In this document: piece after piece, positions 56,535-64,000 of the stretch
Position numbering within the stretch: position 1 is the first letter of the stretch
Layout: every line of letters starts with the position of its first letter
From: Tanytarsus gracilentus
Taxonomy: Eukaryota; Arthropoda; Insecta; Diptera; Chironomidae
DNA length: 64,000 nucleotides
Assembly (NCBI GenBank): GCA_038502055.1
Contig: JAXRKN010000020.1
Coordinates: forward strand, 496,001 to 560,000
Direction: 5' to 3'
The notes under the pieces: generated by a model
The model's database searches: none
Told to the model about the DNA's origin: nothing
What the model saw: the letters and a program-made list of their open reading frames with translations, nothing else
Made by a program: the position numbers and the translations under genes

Positions 56535-57116
56535 TGTAAATTTTCGCTGAATAAACACATAAAAATGATTGATTGATGTCGTCTGGCGCTTGACGATAAA
56601 AAATCAACTTTTTTCAACTTCCTCGTGCGTGATTTTTTGTTTACTTCGTTAATTGAGATTTGAAAGCACTCGAGGACGATTTCCTATCAAACTTACTTTA
56701 CGTTTAAAGTTTTAAAAAAATTTTGGATTTAAAATTTCTTCTTTTTAGTTCAAGTTCAGACCCGCATGAGTCATCATCGAGTCCCCCATTAACCTCTCAA
56801 TTATTTATCGCCCACACCGAACACAGCAGAAACTCCATCAAAAATTGGGTCAAACTCAAGTGAACTTTTTTCTTCTTCTTATTTTTAATTGTTGCGTTTT
56901 TATCACCCGAATAGAACAAAAATGCGCTTTGAGCAGAGAAGATGAAAATTGGGTCATGCACGCATTGGAATTGACGAAAAAATTTAAATTATAAAAATTG
57001 AAAATTTTAAGGATTTTTAGAAAACTTTAATTGAATTTTTTATTAACTTTCAATTTAAATTTGAATTTTCAACAATTCACAAAATTAATAAATAATTTCT
57101 ACCATCCCCAATATTT
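56535..57116. other. Intergenic
   Basis: 582 bp after the orphan promoter; no opsin remnant recognisable, no ORF. A transcript from the orphan promoter would be non-coding; AATAAA occurs at about 56551. Confidence 0.4.
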
Positions 57117-59507
57117 TTAAATGAATGTCGATCGACCAAGCAACGGCGGCAAGCTTAACGGCGTAAATTTCTCGATGTAATCCGAAAGAGCTTCAATGTC
57201 GATTCTTCCTTCAACTCGACTTTTTGTGTTCTCCGGAAAACTTTTAAATCCATCGCCGCCATTTGCTAAGAAATCCGGCATCGCAACTTTGTAGATTTTT
57301 TCATCATCGAGCTCTTCATATTTTGGCATTAAACATTTTTGGCAGAGAACTTTCACTTCAACGACTCTCTTGAAAGCTTCTCGACTGAGATCGTAAACGA
57401 CTTTGATGCCGGAATGTTGAAGGACTTTGTAGTATGAAGGATCAGACACTCCAAACTCTAAAGCTTCACGAATTGCTGAGCCAGGAATTTCAATCAACAC
57501 GATGACATTGCCGAAAGGTGTTGTTGTAATTAAGTCAGCGTAAATTATGTCACCGGGCGATAAACCGCTGGAAAATAAATTTTGTTAGAGCTCCGCTTGA
57601 TATTTTTTAAGTTGGTATAAAATTTAATTATTTGAAAATTAATTAAAACTTAAAAATTTTTAACGGTTTTTAAAAATTCAAAATTTTAACGGTTTTAAAA
57701 AATTTAAAATATTTTAACGGGTTTTAAAAATTTAACTTTTTTAACGGTTTTTAAAAATTCAAAATTATTTAACGGTTTTTAAAAATTCAAAATTTAAGTC
57801 TATTTTTCACCTTCTCACACCGCCTGGAACTTGAAAAGCGACAGCCGCTCCTGTCCACTCGCCTTCCTCGGCTCGATCCAAAAACTAAAATTCAAAAATT
57901 ATTTCAAAATATTTTTAAAAATATTTTAAATCCTTTTTTACACTCCAAGCCATCGAATCAGTTGTCAAACTTCCCATTCCGCACTCTTGTTGATAGCAAT
58001 AAGAATTCAACTCAAAATGAACTTTTCCATAGTGTCGATACTGAATTGGATCGAGTTCTTCTTTCCATGGTTTTAGTGCTTCGATAATTTCTTCATCTTG
58101 TGGAATTTCATGAGAGAGAAAAATTGGAGCACCTTCGAATTCTTGAATTTCTCCATCGTCATCGAAAAAAAGTGTGATGTTGCCGAGATATTTTGTGTAA
58201 GCTGACGCTTGAACTATGTAAACTTTACGACCGTCTTGTTGCTCTTCAACTGTTGGATAATCACTGACGGGTGTGTCAGGTCCTGGAGGAGATTGACCGG
58301 AGTACAAGAAGGAGTGAGAATGGCCGCCAACGATAATGTCGATGGAACCTGAAAAAGATTTTGCGAGATTTAAAATTTAATCACTGATTTAAAATTTTAA
58401 TCTTGGGATTATAATTAAATCCAAAGCTTTCATTTTTTCTTATCTTACCTCCATGCTTAGTAATTTCACGGTCAGTGTCGATTCCACAGTGAGAAAGCAC
58501 CACAATAATTTTTATTCCTCTTGAAATTAAATTCTCAACTTCAGCTTTGACATTTTCAACTTCCGGCAAAACATTCGCTCGTCCCCAATTTGACCTGAAT
58601 GTCGTTGTAACTCCAACAATTCCAATTTCTCTTCCAGCTCTAGTCAAAACTATTGACTTAGTAAAAAGAGGTTCCATGGTCGGCTCTAAAGATGCGTCGA
58701 TGTTGCAGCTCACAATCGGAGTTAAAGGTGAAACTCGCTCCATGAATGGCACTAGACCTTCAATGCCGTCGTCGAATTCATGATTGCCGAGTGTCTACGG
58801 TGTGAAAATTTAGATAAGATTAAAAATTTTGCAGAGTGATTTTTGATTTTAATTTTTGATGAAGTTTAAAATAGAAATATTGAAATAAAAATATTTTAAA
58901 TTTAAATAAAAATTCAAAAAATACAACCCGTTAAATTTTTAAAATAAATTAAAATTGTTAAATTTTTAAAAAAATTAAAATCGTTAAATTTAAATAAAAA
59001 TTCAAAAAATACAACCCGTTAAATTTTTAAAATAAATTAAAATTGTTAAATTTTTAAAAAAATTAAAATCGTTAAATTTAAAAAAATAAAGTTTGTTATT
59101 TAATTCAAAAATTCAAATCATCAAAATCCGTTAAATTTAATATATAATTAATTATTTAATTTAAATCCCTAATCTAACCCCCAACTCACCATCGCGTCAG
59201 CCGGAAGCAAATTCAAAAAATGCTGCGTTGCATTCCATTTAAAAATGCTGTACCAAAGAGTTCCTTGAAAGTTGTCAGCGACATTTAAATAAATTGAATT
59301 CGGCCTGGTCGCTTTCAACTCTTTCACCATCGTCACAACCCTCGCATATCCTCCAATGCACTGACTTGGATCCTTGCAAGTGTTTGATTGGAGATTTACT
59401 TCCTCGAATCTCGCGTGAATGTCATTCAAGTGAATTATACTCAAGGGAAATAAACTTTGACCCTTAATCAAGGTGAAAATTGACAGGAAAATCCACAACG
59501 ACTTCAT
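57117..59507 (-). CDS. Secreted 5'-nucleotidase/apyrase
   Basis: Metallophosphoesterase that removes phosphate from nucleotides; in blood-feeding flies this family gives salivary apyrases. Exons 59190-59507, 58449-58794, 57942-58348, 57811-57884, 57117-57567 close to 531 residues. Signal peptide MKSLWIFLSIFTLIKGQ; metal motifs IIHLNDIHARFEE, NVADNFQGTLWYS, TLGNHEFDD, VVLSHCGIDTDRE, GGHSHSFLYSG. C-terminal nucleotide-binding domain: ITTTPFGNVIVLIEI and FLANGGDGF. It ends ...LSLPPLLGRSTFI without the long hydrophobic tail of a GPI signal, so it is probably soluble and secreted, as apyrases are. A 65-bp piece of its last exon is copied at 42600. Introns 1 and 4 carry tandem repeats. Confidence 0.94.
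57650..57797 (-). repeat. Tandem repeat in 5'-nucleotidase intron 4
   Basis: About five copies of a 27-30 bp unit, TTTTAACGGTTTTTAAAAAT plus TCAAAA. Confidence 0.85.
58901..59076 (-). repeat. Perfect 88-bp tandem duplication in 5'-nucleotidase intron 1
   Basis: 58901-58988 and 58989-59076 are identical as read; recent duplication with internal CCGTTAAATTTTTAAAA-type subrepeats. Confidence 0.9.
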
Positions 59508-60242
59508 CGATCTTTTTCACTCAACGACTTATGAAAGAATGAATTTTAAAGTGGCCAATTTTGTTATCGTAAAATGATTAAAAAATTCGTGTAAAAATAA
59601 GCGAGTATCAAATTGTGATTAAAGTCTTAAGGTGTATTTTGACGAATGCAGCACATGACAATGTCAAGGGTTAGAAACTTAAAATATTTAAAATTAAAAA
59701 ATTCTTAGTGAATTTTTTTTTTTAAATTTATAAAAAAAAATTAAGGCATCAATTTTAAAATTCTCAATTTTTGAATTTATTTTTGTAACTCAATTAAATT
59801 CACACGTTTTCAACTTTGAGTAAAAATAAATTTCTCAGCATTAGAAAATAAATTGAATTTTTATTCACGGAATTAAAATATTTTTCGCGATATTTTTCCA
59901 TAAAATTATTTAAAAACCATCTGCGACTTTGTTGACACAAAATATTTTTCTTAAATCGACGCAAATCGACGACCGCTGAGGTGAGAAGTTAAATTTTCAT
60001 CGAGTGCATGCCAATCAATCGTGAGAATAAATAATTCAGCCGACTGTCGGGCAGACAACGTGCTCAATTTGAATGTCAGATTTTTAAAGTCTGAATTTTT
60101 TTTGCTGTTAGACAATTTGATAATTTCTTATTTTTTAGGTGTCGATGAATTATTTATTGGACATCTGGAAATTTTTAAATTGTTTGTTTTTTGATTCAAA
60201 TATAAAAAGAGAAAAAAATGCAAAAAAATTTTTAGTAAAAAA
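59508..60242. other. Intergenic
   Basis: 735 bp between the two minus-strand genes: 5'-nucleotidase promoter and GMC gene 3' flank. Nothing else identified. Confidence 0.4.
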
Positions 60243-62436
60243 CTAAATTTTCGTTGGAGAAGAAAATTCCTCAAAAATAAATTCGCTCGCTCTTTCGCCA
60301 ATCATGAAACTTAAGCTGTTTGTGTGCGCGGATGTTGCTGACGGCACAACTGAAGTGTCCACAACTCTCAACCTCTCTATTCCATGAACTTTCAGCTTCG
60401 AATTGACGACGGAATTTTTCGGATCTTCGCCCATCTTGCAAGTCGCAACCTGATGATGAAATGAAAGTGAAAAAGTTTGAATTGCACATCGCCAATAATT
60501 TTCAGAGCCGAAAATAATTTTTTCACACGGCGGAATTGGAATGTCGTGAAATTTTGCATCGACAGCTTTGAATGGCGGAGTTTTGATGAGTTTTTCGATA
60601 AATTTTACTCCTTCAAGGATTGTTTGAAGATCTTCAGGTTCTTTGAGGAAATTCGAGAATAGTTTTGGAGGTGTGAAAGGATTCGACGATTGAAGTTCGA
60701 GATAGCCGACGGATTTCGGATGTAAAAGTGAAATTGGAAGCATTAAAATTTGATTTTCTTCTTTATCAATTGGTTTCAGCCACTGTTCGTAAACGAAATC
60801 TTTAAGTCTTTGAATTTTTTTCATGCCAAATCCTCGAAATTGCTTTGGTCCAACGCCACACGCGATAATCTCTAAATCTGGCTGATTTTTTAAATTTGTT
60901 GAGTTTTCAAGTTTAATAAAAGCCAAAACTTCAATTCCGTTCGGCATTGTTAAAAATCCGGCGCCTTTTTTCAGCCATTTAAAAGCTTCTGGAATTAAAC
61001 TTTTTGCGTCCACGAAAGGATTTGAAATGTTTGTTAAGATTAAAATTCCACCAAATCCAGGATGATCGTGCATTTCTCGGCCGACTGGAAGTTCTTGAAT
61101 TTTTGGAATTTTAAATTTCTCGAGAACATTTTGAGGTCCAATGCCGGATAAAAGAAGAAGTTGAGGTGAGTGAAAAGTTCCAGATGATAAAATTACCTTA
61201 AAAAATTATTCAAAAATATATTTTTAATAAATTTTATAATTTTTTACCTACAAGGCCTGGAAAGCAAGTGCACGGATTTTTTTGTGTGCACATTTGCGCA
61301 CATTTGCGCACATTTGTGCACTTGCTTTCCAGCCCTCGTTTACCTCTTTATCAGCAAAAACACTCATCATCTTTTGATCTCTTTCAACCCGAACTCCATT
61401 CGCACTTTTTGTGATTTTATTAATCAAAATTTTCGTCACTCGACTCTTTAACATGATGTGAAGATTTTTTCTTCCCAAAACGGGTCGAATGAAAGCTTCA
61501 AAAGCTGATTGACGTCGTCCGTTTTTGGTGTTCGATTGAAGTCTTCCGAAGCCAATTGAGTCATCAGAATTAAAATCAATTTCATCCAAACCCATCGACT
61601 TGAGTCCATCCGTGAAAATTTTCACCATCGGCGTTTCAAAATTGTTTGAACTCACTTCTAAAGGTCCACTTTGATTGTGAAATTCTGAGCGATGAAAAAA
61701 CTTTAAATTTACATTTTCGGATTTTTTAAAAGCTGGCAAAATGTTTTCGTAAAAATCCCAACCGACAACTCCGAGATTTTTCCAATGTTCAAAGTCACTT
61801 TTTGCGCCACGAGTGTAGAGCATTCCATTAATGGCTGAAGTTCCGCCGAGTGCTTTTCCCCTCGGATATCCGCACTGTTCATTAATTAGTCCTTGACATG
61901 CGAAAGGCTGCCGCTCAGCCAAATAACCCCAATTGTAGTGACCTGTGACGTGATATGGAGCCGAAAGCGGAATTTGTTGGAAAAAAGTTTCAACTGTTCC
62001 CGCTTCGATGAGCAAAATCCGCCATTTTGGATTTGATGAGAGTCGATTTGCGAGCACACAACCACCAGGACCGCTTCCGATGATGATAAAATCGTATGAC
62101 GTGTGGAAGTTTGGTGCTAAAATAAAATTAATAAAATTAAATAAATAATTAAATTAAATAACGTAACGTATCTTTAAAATTTAAATCTCATTTGAAAATT
62201 ATTTGGATTTATGTAACGTATCTTTAAAATTTAAATTTTATATGGAAATAAGTTATGAATTAAAAAAATCCGTTGAGTTCTTCCGTAGTTGAGCAGTTTT
62301 ACTTACTTTCAATTTTATTATTTATATTAAAATTAACAAATTCAAAAATTTCATTTAAAAATTGAAAATTTTTAGCTCCTAAAAGAATTAAAATTAAAGT
62401 TAATGAACTTAAAAATAAATAATTTTTAATCCTCAT
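60243..62436 (-). CDS. GMC oxidoreductase (glucose dehydrogenase-like, FAD)
   Basis: Secreted or membrane-anchored flavoenzyme that oxidises alcohols or sugars; insect GMC genes serve cuticle, immunity and ecdysteroid metabolism. Exons 62307-62436, 61344-62116, 60243-61196 give 618 residues, standard length. N-terminal hydrophobic signal/anchor (YLFLSSLTLILILLGA); FAD-binding YDFIIIGSGPGGCVLANRLS (51-70) and LLIEAG; GMC signature GYPRGKALGGTSAINGMLYTRG; DKEVILSSGTFHSPQLLLLSGIGP across the exon junction. The C-terminal active-site region is FHHQVATCKMG and SAHTNSLSFMIGERASEFI. The splice donor after DKE (61344) lies inside an 8-bp target duplication of a MITE, yet is intact. Confidence 0.94.
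61251..61338. mobile_element. hAT-like MITE at a GMC splice donor
   Basis: 88 bp with about 20-bp inverted ends: GGCCTGGAAAGCAAGTGCAC on the left and GTGCACTTGCTTTCCAGCCC on the right, with CATTTGCGCA tandem units in between. Flanks TTTACCTA (61243-61250) and TTTACCTC (61339-61346) form an 8-bp target duplication with one mismatch. Confidence 0.9.
62162..62241 (-). repeat. Direct repeat in GMC intron 1
   Basis: Two copies of about 25 bp around TAACGTATCTTTAAAATTTA, 55 bp apart. Confidence 0.8.
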
Positions 62437-64000
62437 TTGTGCTCAACAAAAACTCAACTAAGTTTTGAAATTGTAAGATATTAATTTTTTGAACTAAGTG
62501 ATTAAATTTTATGGATGCATAAAAATTACTAAAACTTTCACGAATCTGAAGTTAAAAAACTATTTAAAATTTATGGAGATATTTTAATATTTTTTTAAAT
62601 GTTTAAATTTAGTAACAAAAAGCCAGAGATGGGTAATTACTGTGTAATCAAGTTAAATTTTTTTAAAAATTACATTTCAAAAATTTGAATGTTATTAACT
62701 ACATTTTCATACAAATTTCATGAACTTTCTTAAAATTTAATTTCATTTTATGTAACTTTTTTGTTTTTTTGTAATTGTCCATCTCTGCATATAAAATTTT
62801 ATTTCAATACACAGAAAAAAAATTTAAAACCTTTTAGATTCATCTTTTTATCGAATAAATTATAAAACAATTTTCATCAATTTTTTTAAAAAATATTTTC
62901 TTTATTTATTTTCTTCTTTTTCTATAAAATAAAATTGCTCATCAAAGTCATTGTTTTTTTATTTTCTATTGTATAATTACAAAAAAAAATATTTTTCTCT
63001 TCAATTTTAATTTTCGTGCCATTTTATGTGCCAAAAACTTTTATTTGCATTATGTATAAAAAAAATTATATATGAAGTGAAACTTGACAGAGAAAACAAT
63101 TAAAAGTATTTAAAAAAATAATTTTATTTATTTGTGGATTTTTTACATTATGTTTTTTGTGTGTTTATTGAGTCTGTGTGCATTCCTGAATTGAGTTTTC
63201 GTAGAGAGAGGAAATGGAAAAAAATGAGTGAGAATTGATATAAAAATTAGTCTAAAAATTATTGATAAAAGTGAACAAAAATGTGGAAAATTTCTGATTT
63301 TTAAAATTTTAAAATTTAATTCTGAATATTTTAAAAATTTGAAACCCTTCAAAAGATTTTCAAGTTCAATATTTTTACCAACAGAATTTAATTTTTTATA
63401 GTAAATTTAATGAAATGAAAATTAGTGACGAAAAAATTAATGAAACTCAAAATATTTTTTTATTATATCTGTGTTTGGAATCTGGGCAGTAAAAAAAAGT
63501 AAAAATACAATAAAAACTGAAATATTTTTTATAATAATCATAAGTTACATTCATCGCCATAATTTTATAACATTTTTTTAGTTCATTAGAATTTTTTGAT
63601 GAACAACAATTTACACTTAATTGATTTTGATGGTTTAGTGACGATTAAGTCAAGAACAAAAATAAAATTCTTAATTTTCTATGAACAAAAAATTATTTTT
63701 CAGCCTTTGGCTATTTTTTTATACAAAAATTTCTAAAATTAACAGAATTTTTTTAAAGACAAACTTTGGAAGAAATTTTATAAAACATTTTTTATTTTCA
63801 ACTAAATTAAAATTTTTCTACAAAATAAATTTTTAAATTTAGAATTTTTCTGGTGGAAACTTGTGAAAATTTAATACAAAAAAATTTCTCATTAATTTTT
63901 TCCCACCAAAATTGCACCAAAACTTTAGCAAACTGTCAAAATTTACAACTTTTTCTTTCTCTTTGGACGAAAGCTACTAAAAATGTTTCTTTTTCTTACT
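62437..64000. other. Intergenic to window end
   Basis: 1.56 kb, holds GMC promoter and one family 1 MITE (62624-62787). The remainder is AT-rich; the open frame at 63143-63352 is not believed. Confidence 0.5.
62624..62787. mobile_element. Family 1 MITE, copy 5
   Basis: 164 bp: CAGAGATGGGTAATTAC and GTAATTGTCCATCTCTG, core ATTTTCATACAAATTTCATG. Flanks CAAAAAGC/CATATAAA show no duplication. Confidence 0.8.

Overview
The window is animal nuclear DNA, most likely from a nematoceran fly, with Chironomidae (non-biting midges) as my best guess. Genes carry short, AT-rich GT-AG introns, many of only 48-170 bp. Spacers are very AT-rich. The gene set is typically dipteran: mastermind, Chd64, two long-wavelength opsins, a CYP6-like P450, a CLIP-domain protease homologue, a CD36 receptor, an ABCH transporter, a divergent ionotropic receptor, a salivary-type 5'-nucleotidase/apyrase and a GMC oxidoreductase. 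The midge assignment is inference, from gene density, intron size and codon bias, not from a search. Exon coordinates below were read by hand from splice sites and checked for reading-frame closure.

Layout. 1-995 (-): 5' part of a CLIP serine protease homologue. 1672-3703 (+): P450. 5054-8674: two tandem intronless COQ3-like methyltransferases (+) enclosing a small four-helix membrane protein and an acidic/Cys-rich small protein (both -). 9246-10108 (+): secreted proline-rich protein made of seven tiny exons. 10718-11673 (+): secreted leucine-rich-repeat/coiled-coil protein. 12398-15020 (+): ABCH transporter. 15651-18223 (+): CD36-family receptor. 18905-20690 (+): unknown secreted/membrane protein. 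21288-29565 (+): Chd64, with a 6.8 kb intron. 30410-32444 (+): ionotropic receptor whose first exon does not join in frame. 32936-34854 (+): TTLL15-like enzyme. 36695-37871 (+): PPTC7-type phosphatase with a signal-peptide-like start. 37928-39894 (-): mastermind.

42.6-49.2 kb (-) is the most unusual region. A 4.9 kb intronless gene encodes a 1,643-residue NLR-like protein: divergent ankyrin-like repeats, an embedded HELTH (HExxH) segment, a NACHT NTPase module, then more ankyrin-like repeats. Its apparent C-terminal continuation (42993-43568) is cut off by about 0.7 kb of other DNA, and next to it lies a 65-bp stray piece of the 5'-nucleotidase gene located 15 kb away.

51980-56112 holds two head-to-head LW opsins, one intronless and one with a single intron. 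A near-identical third copy of an opsin promoter lies downstream with no opsin attached. 57117-59507 (-) is the 5'-nucleotidase/apyrase. 60243-62436 (-) is the GMC oxidoreductase.

Mobile DNA is small and non-autonomous. Family 1 has TIR CAGAGATGGGCAATTAC (five copies). Family 2 has TIR CAGGGGTGGGA (two copies in and beside TTLL15, one with a perfect 8-bp target duplication). A third hAT-like MITE sits exactly on a splice donor of the GMC gene. A 102-bp insert flanked by a 22-bp target duplication looks like the 3' end of a non-LTR retroelement. I see no tRNA, rRNA, CRISPR or long retroelement coding sequence.
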